Source: JAEUHZ01 sp964552795
GTDB taxonomy: Bacteria > Planctomycetota > UBA1135 > GCA-002686595
Direction: 5' to 3'
Length of the DNA: 64,000 nt
Assembly: GCA_964552795.1 (NCBI GenBank)
Contig: CAZKIO010000010.1
Coordinates: forward strand, 28,764 to 92,763
Positions 7,801 through 16,025 of this stretch are shown here, piece after piece. Numbering within the stretch: position 1 is the stretch's first letter; every line of letters starts with the position of its first letter. The notes beneath the pieces were generated by a model, which made no database searches, was not told the DNA's origin, and saw only the letters and a list, made by a program, of their open reading frames with translations. The position numbers were made by a program, and so were the translations under genes.

Positions 7801-9406
7801 TCGGATCCGAGATCGTCTGCGATGGAGTGGCCGGCAGCAGCGCGCTCCCGTGGACGCTCGGGTTGGTGAGGTAGGTGAAGAGGCGGCCGAACCAGCTCGG
7901 CAGCCCACCTCCGTCGCCAGCGACGATGTCCGGGTATCCGTTGCCGTCGATGTCTCCGGCGACCGACCCGGCGAATTGGGCCCCGGAGGGCAGGCCGGGC
8001 GGCGTGGCGGTCCACGTCGGCGTCGTGCCGCCCGGGGGGCCGGCCGGGCCGCCCCGGAACAGGAGCAGTCTCCCGTGCAGGTTGGCGTCCTGGAAGGCGT
8101 GCACGAGCAGGTCGCTGTAGCCGTCGGAATCGACGTCGCCGCAGTTCTGGATGGAGAGAGCGTTGTTGCTGTAGTTGGCGTCGATGTACGTCGGCGAGAG
8201 GTCCGTGTCGTACAGCGTCCAGAGTGGCGCGCCCGGTGCACCGCTGCTCCAGCCTCGGTAGACGTGGATGTGCTCGCCCGGGCCCGAGATTCCCGTCGAC
8301 CAGTGGTGGATCGCGAGCTCGTTCCGACCGTCCCCGTCGACGTCGCCGATGTACTTGCTGGCGCTCGCGATCGAGTCGTTGCTGGACAAGCCCTGGAACG
8401 TCCACAGGAGCGTCGGCGTGCCGCTCGCATTGCCCAGGTACACGTGGACGGCACCCTGCGCGGTGTAAGTACCGCTGTAGTTGACCTGGGAGACCGCGAA
8501 GTCGTCGATCCCGTCACCACTGATGTCCCCGAGCACCGTCATCGTCGTGCCGAACACGGAGGTCGCCTGGGGAATCGGCCCGCCCGTGTCCCAGTCCGGA
8601 TTCGGCCAGGACGGTCCGGACGCGCTTCCGAGGAACAGCCACATGTGTCCACGTCCGGCGTGGTAGCCGCCTGCGACGAGAACGTCGGTGTAGCCGTCGC
8701 CATTGAAGTCTCCGCACGCGACGTGATCGATGAGCGTCTGGGCCGCGAGTGGCTGGAGGGCCGGCGAATCGCTCGGTGCCCACGACCAGTCCGACGTGCC
8801 CAGGAACGGATCGACGTCGATCGGATAGCTCGCGCCACGATCGTCGACCTGGATCCCGAACTCGCCCTCGACCACGGCCATGCGCGCCGAGAGCGGCCGT
8901 CCCGAGGCGTCGCGGACACGCAGGTTGCGGTAGCTCAGACGGTGCAGACCGCGTTCGTCGACCAGGCTCGCGGCCAGTCCGTCCTCCGTGATCTGCGGCG
9001 AGAGCCCGTCGAAGTCGACTCCGATCCACAGATGCGTGTCTTGGTCCCGCGCGGGAGCGGTGGCGACGCGCCAGCTCTGTTCGATGCCGCCCCTGCGCGC
9101 CTCGAAGCTCTCGACGAGGCCGGGTCGGTCGATTTCGAGCCGGGCTCCGCGTGCAGACTGCGCACCTGCGCCCAGGCACCGGGATGCACCGACGCGACCG
9201 AACGTCGTGGAGCGCACGCGCAGCCCACGATCTCCGAGCTCGAGCGTCAGGACCGATCGATCGACGCGGGCGGCGAAGCCCGTCCCGTCCGATCGCAACC
9301 GTGCGCTGTCCACCGCAGTGGGGATCCACACCTCCCCGTGCGGGTATGCGAGCCCGTTCGGATCCTTGGCGACGCTTGCAGCGAGCAGGACGAGGAGAAT
9401 GCTCAT
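4862..9406 (-). CDS. Giant secreted FG-GAP (integrin-like propeller) protein with Ca-binding repeats and shared C-terminal tail domain (1514 aa)
   Basis: Starts at ATG 9406 (MSILLVLLAASVAKD), a short signal peptide. An upstream in-frame ATG at 9592 only adds low-complexity residues. A beta-rich N-terminal domain of about 240 residues ends YPIDVDPFLGTSDW. About fourteen FG-GAP repeats follow, each with a Ca-binding loop such as GDFNGDGYTDV or GDVNGDGFSDV, enough for two seven-bladed propellers. Next come about five thrombospondin-3-like DCNGNG/DSNGD repeats, then a C-terminal domain of about 158 residues (4862-5338) starting YCAGDG and holding CPC, GDGLRC and YYQIWYRNAAAFCT. It is probably calcium-stabilised and displayed at the cell surface or secreted. 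The same tail occurs in four other proteins of the window. The ligand is unknown. Confidence 0.9.
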   Translation of the reverse strand: MSILLVLLAASVAKDPNGLAYPHGEVWIPTAVDSARLRSDGTGFAARVDRSVLTLELGDRGLRVRSTTFGRVGASRCLGAGAQSARGARLEIDRPGLVESFEARRGGIEQSWRVATAPARDQDTHLWIGVDFDGLSPQITEDGLAASLVDERGLHRLSYRNLRVRDASGRPLSARMAVVEGEFGIQVDDRGASYPIDVDPFLGTSDWSWAPSDSPALQPLAAQTLIDHVACGDFNGDGYTDVLVAGGYHAGRGHMWLFLGSASGPSWPNPDWDTGGPIPQATSVFGTTMTVLGDISGDGIDDFAVSQVNYSGTYTAQGAVHVYLGNASGTPTLLWTFQGLSSNDSIASASKYIGDVDGDGRNELAIHHWSTGISGPGEHIHVYRGWSSGAPGAPLWTLYDTDLSPTYIDANYSNNALSIQNCGDVDSDGYSDLLVHAFQDANLHGRLLLFRGGPAGPPGGTTPTWTATPPGLPSGAQFAGSVAGDIDGNGYPDIVAGDGGGLPSWFGRLFTYLTNPSVHGSALLPATPSQTISDPNQSNGQFFATRREPAGDFDGDGFADVVVGTYYSLNPLETNGNERLYVYRGGAGGLATTPFQEFATPQLYSNYGARVGPAGDVNGDGLNDVWTTERAYDGPGGAYSDEGAVLVYFGRRTPALVAAPGQGAASISGTSTSGFGRAVSTGDVNGDGIDDLLVGSPDYSNGETGEGRVDLFLGDGLCGFRTTPDWSYESNAAGAHLGASVAIVGDVDNDGYTDVVAGAPDFGGVLAGQGKAFLFRGRPPCAGNPQQPCPHTPCTNLLTQTASWTYVGASVNAHVGASVAGAGDVNGDGLGDVLIGAPGDFAGQADRGAVHVFHGRAAGTPVLTLSVTLDEGQQGSQFGAAVAAAGDIDRDGYSDVIVGAPGWSNGAILREGRVFAYRGGPAGVNPVADWLYGALNEPNAELGASVASCGDVDATGSPSSSGYSDVIVGAPGFPAGSGGTAFVFTGQGGVGPHLGATPQAVLGELQPGARHGAAVCSAGDVNGDGFSDVLVGAPGYDGTNGIDAGRVRLHLGRSTGIDGSPAWTIEGPAPGAELGRWVAGGGDFDGNGYGDLAWGVPGNSGITIGSGYTATGVNHAYQQRRAGDALAIALLGESEQTTSLRLRATVGNPLNHSSTPAGRVDIRLEWELKPLSGVLDGTGLQRQASFTDSGPFAGAPPLLSALVTGLSPTMPYQWRSRIQYANPTLAHTRWLQLQGNGKRNTKFRLGTDCNGNGATDAFDLQSGASQDCNLNSIPDECDIAASTSSDCNADGTPDECQLLANDCDNNGVPDDCQLAGADCDMNGTFDPCDVLIYGAPDSNGDLVPDSCQSPLNNVLLYCAGDGVSPHTNCPCSNNSQAGNEDGCLNSLGTGARLRHAGIARVTAPYDNFTLLGTQMPNSSALYFQGTAQQNAGNGSPFGDGLRCAAGAVLRLGTKVNSAGASQYPMPGDLPVSIRGSLPSSGGTRYYQIWYRNAAAFCTAATFNLSNGLRVTWIP

Positions 9407-9934
9407 GGTAGACCCTGGGAAGAGGCAACCGTCGGCGGTCTCTGAGTTGTCGTTCGGCCTTGGATCGTAGGCAGGTCTCCGGGAAGGCGATAGGGGGATG
9501 CATCCGGGGGCCGCGCCGGCCGGGCCAGGACAGCGGCCGTCCCGCTCCTGCCCCGGATCCAGCGTCGATCGCGCGGATCCGCGCCCCTGCACGCAGTCCC
9601 CGGGCGCGTCGGTGTGCGTCGAACGCTCTCACACACTCGCCCAGTGGACCGGTTGCCGCCGCGCGCACCCCGGCGCAGCGAGCCGAATCCGCCTGCGCCC
9701 CACGGTCTGCCTGGGCGGGTTCGCGCGCGAGAGACACACGCGAGTTCCGCGTACGCCTCTCCACACGAACCACGAGGATCCAGGAACGGCATCCGGTCGT
9801 GGCAGCGCTCGTAGCAGGCGAACGGAGTCGCGCATCCGGGATCCGTGCGCGGGTGGAACCCGGCGGACATCGCGCGGAACCCGGCCAGCGGAATCCCGAA
9901 AGCCACGGGACAACCGGTGTACCCTGTGATCCCC
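9407..9934. other. Intergenic stretch, no supported gene
   Basis: About 530 bases lie between the divergent starts of the FG-GAP gene and the RsmH-like gene. Several open frames exist on both strands, but all translate to Arg/Pro/Thr-rich sequence without recognisable domains, as expected by chance in high-GC DNA. It must hold the promoters of both neighbours; none is clear enough to place. Confidence 0.5.
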
Positions 9935-11008
9935 ATGGCGGCACCCGGCTCTGATCCGATGCCAGAACCCGGCGCGCATCGGCGCCGGCCGCGCTATCCG
10001 GGCACGCACCCGCGGCGTTTCGCCGACAAGTACAAGGAGCATGCGCCCGAGCGCTATCCCGAGCTCGTCGAGCACGTGCTCCAGCGCGGCATGACGCCGG
10101 CGGGGCAGCACGTGCCGATCCTGGTCGACGAGGTGCTCGCCGCGCTGGCGCCGCGGCCCGGCGAGCGCGGCGTCGACGGCACGCTGGGCTACGGCGGGCA
10201 CGCGCAGCGATTCCTCGAGCGGATCGCGCCGGACGGACGGTTGCTCGCGCTCGACGTGGATCCGCTGGAGCTGCCCAGGACCGAGGCGCGCCTGCGAGGC
10301 CTGGGCCACGACGAGCGCGCCCTGATCGTCCGGCAATCGAATTTCGCGGGCGTGCTCGCGGCGGTCCACGCCGTGGGGTGGGGCGATGGCGCCGACTTCG
10401 TGTTCGTGGACCTGGGGCTTTCGTCGATGCAGATCGACGATCCCGAGCGCGGCTTCACGTTCAAGGCGGACGGTCCGCTCGACATGCGCATGAACCCCGC
10501 GCGCGGGCTCTCGGCGGCGCAGTGGCTCGCGCGCGTGCCGCTCGAGCGGCTGGCGCAGGCGCTCGGCGAGAACGCCGACGAACCGCACGCCGCGCGCATC
10601 GCGAAGGCGCTCGTCGCGCGGCGCGAGCGCGGAGCTGGAGTTCCCGGGACGACGCACGAGCTGGCGCGGGCGGTCCGCGACGCGCTGCCGGACCGCGTCG
10701 CCGAGGACGACGCCGAGCAAAGCGTGCGGCGCGTGTTCCAGGCCGTGCGCATCGAGGTCAACGACGAGTTCGGCGCGCTCGACGCCCTGCTGCGGCAGCT
10801 CCCCGAGTGCCTGCGCCCCGGCGGCCGCGCCGCGCTGCTCTCGTTCCACTCGGGCGAGGACCGGCGCGTGAAGAAGGCGTTCCGGCAGGGCGCGCGCGCC
10901 GGCGTCTACGACGCGGTCGCGGAGGACGTGATCCGCGCGACCCCGGAGGAGCGGCGCGCCAACCCGCGCTCGTCGCCGGCGAAGCTGCGCTGGGCGCGCA
11001 GGTCGTGA
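9935..11008 (+). CDS. rsmH: RsmH-like 16S rRNA (cytosine-N4)-methyltransferase with N-terminal extension (357 aa)
   Basis: An SAM-dependent methyltransferase of the MraW/RsmH family, which N4-methylates C1402 of 16S rRNA. Family motifs: HVPILVDEVLAAL, DGTLGYGGHAQRFLE (SAM site), FVFVDLGLSSMQIDDPERGF, PLDMRMNP, RRVFQAVRIEVNDE and LLSFHSGEDRRVK. A basic extension of about 60 residues precedes the core (RYPGTHPRRFADKYKEHAPE), a feature of a variant RsmH subgroup (recollection). The start is ATG 9935 (MAAPGSD) or ATG 9959 (MPEPGAH); both are plausible. It is not in a dcw cell-wall cluster (no mraZ, ftsL or ftsI beside it), so it may be a paralogue. It converges with the antiporter gene 14 bases downstream. 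Confidence 0.85.
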   Translation: MAAPGSDPMPEPGAHRRRPRYPGTHPRRFADKYKEHAPERYPELVEHVLQRGMTPAGQHVPILVDEVLAALAPRPGERGVDGTLGYGGHAQRFLERIAPDGRLLALDVDPLELPRTEARLRGLGHDERALIVRQSNFAGVLAAVHAVGWGDGADFVFVDLGLSSMQIDDPERGFTFKADGPLDMRMNPARGLSAAQWLARVPLERLAQALGENADEPHAARIAKALVARRERGAGVPGTTHELARAVRDALPDRVAEDDAEQSVRRVFQAVRIEVNDEFGALDALLRQLPECLRPGGRAALLSFHSGEDRRVKKAFRQGARAGVYDAVAEDVIRATPEERRANPRSSPAKLRWARRS

Positions 11009-11021
11009 GGACGGCCGCGAC

Positions 11022-12098
11022 TCAGCTCGCGGGCTCGCGCAGCGCGCGCGCGACCCACACCGCGAGCGTCAGGCCGGTCAGCGGCATCACGAACCAGGCC
11101 ATCACCGCGCTGTAGCCGTGCAAGGCGTCGTGCTCGGTCGCCGCCAGCACGAGGTACGCGAGGTACGCCGCGTAGTAGCCCAGGAAGATCGCGCCCTCCC
11201 AGCGGTCGATGCGCCGCCCGGTGAAGAAGATCGGCAGGCACGCGACCGCGACGGCCGCCATCACCGGCAGGTCGAAGGCCTCGATCGAAGGCGCGACCGG
11301 CAGGCCGCCGGGCGTCAGTGCGGCGGTGAGGCCCAGCACGCCCATCAGGTTGAACAGGTTGCTGCCGACGACGTTGCCGACCGCGATGTCGCGCTCGCCG
11401 CGGACCGTGGCCAGGATCGACGTCGCGACTTCGGGCAGCGAAGTGCCGGCCGCGACGATCGTCAGTCCGATGATCGCTTCGCTCAGGCCCAGCCAGCGCG
11501 CCATCTCGACCGCGCCGGTCACGAACCAGCGCGCGCCCAGGACGAGCAGAGCGAGGCCCGCGAGGACGGCGCCGATCTGCAGCGCCCAGCGCGGCTTGGG
11601 CGGCGCTGCGAACTCGCGCGCGTACTCCGCCTCGACCGCCGCGCTCTCGCGGCGACCGCAGCGGATGGCGTACGTCGTGTAGGCCACCAGACCGGCGACG
11701 AGCAGCACTCCCTCGGCGCGCCCGACGGATCCGTCGAGGCCGAAGCCCAGCACGAGCAGCGAGAGCCCGATCATCAGCGGCACGTCGCGGCGCACGAGCT
11801 GCTGCGCGACGACCAGCGGCGCGATCAGGGCGCAGGCTCCCAGGATGAGCAGCACGTTGAACACGTTGCTGCCGACGACGTTCCCGACCGCCAGGTCCGA
11901 CTGGCCCGTGAGCGAGCTCTTCAGGCTGATGGCGAGCTCCGGCGCGCTGGTGCCGAACGCCACGACGGTCAGGCCCACGACGAGAGGCGAGATCCCCATC
12001 GAGGCCGCGAGGCGCGAGGCGCCGCGCACCAGGATCTCGGCGCCGGCGGTGAGGACGAGGAGGCCGCCGATGAGGCTGAGCAGGGTGGGGAAGTCCAT
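11022..12098 (-). CDS. Calcium/sodium antiporter, CaCA (YrbG-like) family (358 aa)
   Basis: An inner-membrane exchanger with about ten helices in two inverted halves. Each half carries the alpha-repeat ion-binding motif: GTSAPELAISL in the first and GTSLPEVATSI in the second, followed by GNVVGSNVFN and GNVVGSNLFN. The loop between the halves (about residues 150-172) is short and charged, as in bacterial YrbG-type K-independent Na/Ca exchangers. The start ATG 12098 gives MDFPTLLSLIGGLLVL, the first helix. The family length is about 320-360 residues, so the gene is complete. The likely role is calcium extrusion driven by the sodium gradient. The neighbours give no further hint. Confidence 0.92.
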   Translation of the reverse strand: MDFPTLLSLIGGLLVLTAGAEILVRGASRLAASMGISPLVVGLTVVAFGTSAPELAISLKSSLTGQSDLAVGNVVGSNVFNVLLILGACALIAPLVVAQQLVRRDVPLMIGLSLLVLGFGLDGSVGRAEGVLLVAGLVAYTTYAIRCGRRESAAVEAEYAREFAAPPKPRWALQIGAVLAGLALLVLGARWFVTGAVEMARWLGLSEAIIGLTIVAAGTSLPEVATSILATVRGERDIAVGNVVGSNLFNLMGVLGLTAALTPGGLPVAPSIEAFDLPVMAAVAVACLPIFFTGRRIDRWEGAIFLGYYAAYLAYLVLAATEHDALHGYSAVMAWFVMPLTGLTLAVWVARALREPAS

Positions 12099-12155
12099 GT
12101 CGCGCCGATGCGGGGGGCGGATTCGGGCGCGAGAGGATAGCGACGGCGGGCCCGG

Positions 12156-12353
12156 CTAGCGCTGCCCCAGGCTCAGGATCCGCGCGGGCAGCAACACGAT
12201 CGAGCGCACGAACTCCAGGACGCCGCCGACCGCGATCCCCAGGAGCCGGAACGGCAGGAGCAGGAGCCAGACGAGCGGGTACAGCAGCAGTGCCAGGATC
12301 GCCAAGGGCCAGCAGAGGACGAACAGCAACAGCCAGAGCAGGAAAGTCCACAT
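12156..12353 (-). CDS. Small hydrophobic membrane protein (65 aa)
   Basis: A 65-residue protein that is almost all Leu, Trp, Val and Ile (MWTFLLWLLLFVLCWPLAIL...), with two or three membrane spans at about residues 3-20, 22-36 and 38-55. It ends with a short basic tail (ARILSLGQR). The start at 12353 is the only ATG giving a hydrophobic start. It lies just upstream of the antiporter on the same strand with a 57-base gap and may be co-transcribed. The function is unknown. Confidence 0.5.
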   Translation of the reverse strand: MWTFLLWLLLFVLCWPLAILALLLYPLVWLLLLPFRLLGIAVGGVLEFVRSIVLLPARILSLGQR

Positions 12354-12555
12354 GGCCCGGTCCTTGCGCGGGACCGTGCGCCGTCTTTCGTGCGCCCGCC
12401 GGAAAACCTGACGCGCAGATCGACGGCGCGTCGCCTACGCATTCGGGGCCCGAATCGTGTGCCGATCGGGGTAGGCCGTGATCGGGCCTCGCGGTCTAGG
12501 CTGAACGCTCCCGCGGGCTTCGTCGTGCATGCAGGCCCGCGTCGAGGAGGATGCC

Positions 12556-14232
12556 ATGGAGTTTCCCAAAGCTGTCCGGTTCGCGTCCGGGGTCTGCCTG
12601 TCGTGCGCGCCGCTCGCGGCGCAGACCGTGCTGCATCAGGTCACCGGCGATGCCGTCGGGAGCCTCGCGGGCCATGCCGTCGCCAATCTCGGCGACACCG
12701 ACGGCGACGGGCGCGACGACTTCGCGGTCAGCATGATCCTGTCGAGCGCGGGCGGATTGTCCGGCGCCGGGCGCATCGTGGTCGTGTCTGGCGCCACCGG
12801 CCAGGAGCGCTACTCGCTGCACGGCACCTCGGCCAACGCAAGCCTGGGCTACGCGCTCGGCGGACCCGGCGACCTCGACGGCGACGGGTTCGGAGACCTG
12901 ATCGGCACCTCACGGGACGGAGTCGGCCACGTGCACGCGTGGTCTGGCGCGACCGGCGCGCTGCTGTTCACGTTTACGGGCAGCGCCACCGCGCCCGGCT
13001 CGTTCGGCGTGTCGATCGCCGGCGCCGGCGACGTCAACAACGACGGCCGGCCGGACATCCTGATCGGACACAGCCAGTACGCGCCGTTCGGCGGCACCGC
13101 GCCCGGCTACGCCGAGGTGTACTCCGGTCTCAACGGCGCCCTGCTGCATCACTGGGACGGACCGTCGCCACAGAGCCTGTTCGGCGCGGTCGTGGCGGGC
13201 GCGGGCGACGTCGACGGCGACCTCCACGACGACGTCCTGGTCTCGGTACCGCAGGGCGGCGCCGTCGCAGTCCGCCTGTACTCGGGAGCCACGGGCGTGC
13301 TGCTGCGCGAACTCCCCGCGCCGGCGGGCGAGCAGTTCGGATGGTCCGTGCGCGGCGGACGCGACTTCAACGGCGACCTCGTGCCGGACGTCCTGGTGGG
13401 CGGTCCGCGCCACGGCGCCGGCGGACACGCGACCGTGTGGTCGGGCGCCAACGGCGCGCTCCTCGCGGAATGGTCCGGGCCGCAGGCGGACGACTTCTTC
13501 GGCTCCTCCGTGGCCTGGGTCGACGACTTCGACGGCGACGGCCGGCCGGAGGTCGCGGTGGGTTCCTACGAAGCAGCGGTCGGCGCGAACCGGGGCCGCG
13601 TGCAGGTGTTCGGGAGCAACTCGGGAGCGTCGCTCCTGTCGGTGCAGGGCGACCACGACTGGGACCTGCTCGCCGCATTGGCCAATTCTCTCGACGGGAT
13701 GGGCGACGTCGACGGCGACGGCCGGCCGGAGTTCGTCGCCGGCGCGTGGCACAACTGGGTGATCGAAGGCGAGCCTGGGTGGGCGCGCGTGTACTCGACG
13801 GCGACGCTGCCGCCTGTGCAGTTGTGCCCGGGCAAGCAGAACTCACTGGGCTGCGTGCCGGTCGCCGCGTGGTCGGGCACCCCGTCGTTCTCCGGGCCCG
13901 ACGACTTCGTGTTGAGCTGCGACCTGATGCTGCCCGGCGCCACCAGCCTGCTGGCCTGGAACACCGCGCCGACGCTGATGGCCTTCCAGGGCGGCACGCT
14001 GTGCCCGGCCCGACCGGTACGGCGGCTGGCGCTGGGCCCGAGCTCGGGCATCCCGCCGGGGACGACATGCAACGGACAGCGCGCGATCGCGTTCCCGCAG
14101 GCGTACGCGTTCGGCGCGGAATTGCGCGCCGGATCGACCGTGTTCGCGCAGATCGTGTACCGCGACCCCGTGCATCCCGACGGCACGGGCTGGGGGCTGT
14201 GCCCCGGAGTGCGCTTCACCTTCGCGCCTTGA
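12556..14232 (+). CDS. Secreted seven-repeat FG-GAP propeller protein with a distinct C-terminal domain (558 aa)
   Basis: Start ATG 12556 (MEFPKAVRF) follows the Shine-Dalgarno GAGGAGG five bases upstream. A signal peptide ends near LSCAPLAAQT. Seven FG-GAP/VCBS repeats with loops such as GDTDGDGRDDF, GDVNNDGRPDI and GDVDGDGRPEF make one complete seven-bladed propeller. The last 130 or so residues begin LCPGKQNSLGCVP and end FTFAP. They contain paired Cys residues and an FAQIVYRDP segment reminiscent of the YYQIWYRN block in the shared tail of other secreted proteins here, but are clearly divergent. Probably secreted or surface-displayed; the ligand is unknown. Confidence 0.88.
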   Translation: MEFPKAVRFASGVCLSCAPLAAQTVLHQVTGDAVGSLAGHAVANLGDTDGDGRDDFAVSMILSSAGGLSGAGRIVVVSGATGQERYSLHGTSANASLGYALGGPGDLDGDGFGDLIGTSRDGVGHVHAWSGATGALLFTFTGSATAPGSFGVSIAGAGDVNNDGRPDILIGHSQYAPFGGTAPGYAEVYSGLNGALLHHWDGPSPQSLFGAVVAGAGDVDGDLHDDVLVSVPQGGAVAVRLYSGATGVLLRELPAPAGEQFGWSVRGGRDFNGDLVPDVLVGGPRHGAGGHATVWSGANGALLAEWSGPQADDFFGSSVAWVDDFDGDGRPEVAVGSYEAAVGANRGRVQVFGSNSGASLLSVQGDHDWDLLAALANSLDGMGDVDGDGRPEFVAGAWHNWVIEGEPGWARVYSTATLPPVQLCPGKQNSLGCVPVAAWSGTPSFSGPDDFVLSCDLMLPGATSLLAWNTAPTLMAFQGGTLCPARPVRRLALGPSSGIPPGTTCNGQRAIAFPQAYAFGAELRAGSTVFAQIVYRDPVHPDGTGWGLCPGVRFTFAP

Positions 14233-14317
14233 GGGTTGGCGGCTGGCTCGCGGACGCGGTTAGGATCCTTCCTGCCACGCGGACGCCGCTCGACCCGCGG
14301 CGCCGCGAGAGCGAGCC

Positions 14318-14806
14318 ATGATCCGATTCGGCCTGTTCCTCGTCGCGTGCGTCCTGGGTTCGTGCTCCTCGACGCGCAACTCGTACTCCGAAGCCCCCCC
14401 GATCGCGCAGGAGGCCAGCATGAGACTCGGCAACTTCTCCGTCAGCCTGGCCGTCAAGGACATCGCGGCCTCCCGCGCGTTCTACGAGAAGCTCGGCTTC
14501 CGCGTGATCGGCGGCAAGCAGGAGCAGCGCTGGCTGATCCTGCAGAACGAGACGAGCACGATCGGACTGTTCCAGGGGATGTTCGACAAGAACGTCCTGA
14601 CCTTCAATCCCGGCTGGGACCGCAACGCCAAGACGCTGAGCGAGTTCGACGACGTCCGTGAACTGCAGCGGATGCTCAAGGAGCGCGGCCTCGAGCTGAC
14701 GACGGAAGCCGACCCGTCGACGACCGGCCCCGCGAGCCTGACCCTGCTCGATCCCGACGGCAACCCGATCCTGATCGACCAGCACGTCCCGCGGCCGGCG
14801 AAGTAG
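14318..14806 (+). CDS. VOC/glyoxalase-fold lipoprotein (162 aa)
   Basis: The N-terminus MIRFGLFLVACVLGSC is a lipoprotein signal with the lipobox LGSC, so the mature protein should be anchored through Cys16. Residues 35-160 form one VOC module: MRLGNFSVSLAVKDIAASRA, FYEKLGFRVIGG, IGLFQGMF, and a closing LLDPDGNPILIDQHVP. The family includes glyoxalases, dioxygenases and antibiotic-binding proteins; no specific activity can be assigned. If the lipobox were ignored, Met35 (14420) would give a cytoplasmic protein; its AGGAGGCCAGC context is a decent ribosome site, so an internal start is a real alternative. Confidence 0.8.
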   Translation: MIRFGLFLVACVLGSCSSTRNSYSEAPPIAQEASMRLGNFSVSLAVKDIAASRAFYEKLGFRVIGGKQEQRWLILQNETSTIGLFQGMFDKNVLTFNPGWDRNAKTLSEFDDVRELQRMLKERGLELTTEADPSTTGPASLTLLDPDGNPILIDQHVPRPAK

Positions 14807-14858
14807 CCGCGGCGCGGGCATCGCCCCCGGGGCCGGCCCGGCCTTAGGATGGAGGTCG

Positions 14859-16025
14859 ATGAGCACTCCGTTCTCGCGCTCGCTGCGCTCGATCGAGGCG
14901 GACGGCGGCCGCCTCGGGCGGTGGCTGGCGCTGCCGGCGCTCGCGCTGTCGGGCCTGTGGTGCTGGTGGATGGTCGCCGCGGAGGTGCCGCTGCACGCCG
15001 CCAGCACGAGCGCGCGGCTCGTGCGCGAGCGCGCCGTCCATCCGCTGCACAGCGCGATCGAGGGTCGCGTCCTGGCGGTCCACGTGGTGCTGGAGCAGGC
15101 CCTCGAGGCCGGCGACCTCGTGCTCGAGCTGGACGCCAGCGAGCAGGAGCTGGCGTCGGCCGAGGAGCGCGCCCGCGTGGCCGCGCTGGACCGGGAGATC
15201 ACCGCGCTCGAGGCCGAACTGGAGTCGCGCGCCCGAGCCCGTGACGAGGCGCGGGTGGCCGCCGCCGCGGCGCTCCGGGAGGCCGAGCTCGAGCTGTCCG
15301 CGCGCGAGATCAGCCTGCGCTACGCGCGCGAGGAGGCCGAGCGGTTCGCGCAACTGGAGTCCTCGGGCGACGTCTCCATGCTCTCCGTGCTGCGCACGCG
15401 CGCCGAAGCCGACAAGGCCGCGGTCGCGGTCGAGGCCCAGCAGGCGACGCGCGCGCGGCTGGAGCGGGACGCGCAGCGCGACGACGCCGATCGTGCGGCG
15501 ACCCTGGACGGGCGCCGCAGCGAACTCGCGGCGCGGCGCGGCGAGAGGTCGGTGCGCGCGGCGGTGCTGCAGCGCCTGGAGCACGCGATCGAGCGCTGCC
15601 GCGTGCGCGCGCCGGCCGCGGGCCGCGTGGCCGAACTCGCGCGCCTCGCGCCGGGCACGTTCGTCACGGCCGGCCAGAGCCTGGGCGCGCTCGTCTCCGA
15701 GGCGCGCCTCGCCGTCGAAGCCGACTTCGAGCCGGCCGAGGCGCTGGGCAAGGTGCGCCTGGGCCAGCACGGCGAACTGGTTCTGGCGGGCTTCCCGCGC
15801 GCGCAGTTCGGCGCCGTCGGCGTGGAGGTCGCGCGCATCGCCAGCGAGGCGCGCGACGGGCGCATCCGCGTCGAACTCGCGCTCCTCGCGCCCGACCGCG
15901 CGCGCATGCCGCTCGAGCACGGCCTGCCGGGCGAGGTGCGCATCGAGGTCGAGCGCGCGGCGCCCGCACTGCTGCTCCTGCGCGCCGTCGGCGGACCGCT
16001 GGGCAACCTGGGGCCGATCCGTTGA
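14859..16025 (+). CDS. HlyD-family periplasmic adaptor of the graspetide exporter (388 aa)
   Basis: A membrane-fusion protein linking an inner-membrane ABC exporter to the outer envelope. One N-terminal span (about residues 22-42, LALPALALSGLWCWWMVAA) is followed by a first half-lipoyl domain (HPLHSAIEGRVLAVHVVLEQ). A long Ala/Glu/Arg-rich coiled-coil hairpin spans about residues 90-245. The second half-lipoyl strand is CRVRAPAAGRVAELARLAPG, then a beta-barrel domain to the end. The stop overlaps the TTG start of the C39-ABC gene (16022-16025), so the two are translationally coupled. The setting (peptidase-ABC, second ABC, then RiPP precursors and ligases) makes peptide export the likely role. 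It resembles the adaptor of NHLM-type bacteriocin export sets. Confidence 0.87.
   Translation: MSTPFSRSLRSIEADGGRLGRWLALPALALSGLWCWWMVAAEVPLHAASTSARLVRERAVHPLHSAIEGRVLAVHVVLEQALEAGDLVLELDASEQELASAEERARVAALDREITALEAELESRARARDEARVAAAAALREAELELSAREISLRYAREEAERFAQLESSGDVSMLSVLRTRAEADKAAVAVEAQQATRARLERDAQRDDADRAATLDGRRSELAARRGERSVRAAVLQRLEHAIERCRVRAPAAGRVAELARLAPGTFVTAGQSLGALVSEARLAVEADFEPAEALGKVRLGQHGELVLAGFPRAQFGAVGVEVARIASEARDGRIRVELALLAPDRARMPLEHGLPGEVRIEVERAAPALLLLRAVGGPLGNLGPIR

Noticed and set aside
6300..9000. Periodic gac-ggc-gac-like motifs as a possible tandem repeat or CRISPR array
   Set aside because: Spacing and sequence vary; the pattern comes from repeated calcium-binding loops in FG-GAP blades of a protein.
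7850..9445. A 531-codon plus-strand frame opposite the FG-GAP giant
   Set aside because: It mirrors the DxDGDG repeats as VAVDVSGD-like runs without real domain features; the minus-strand propeller protein explains the sequence.
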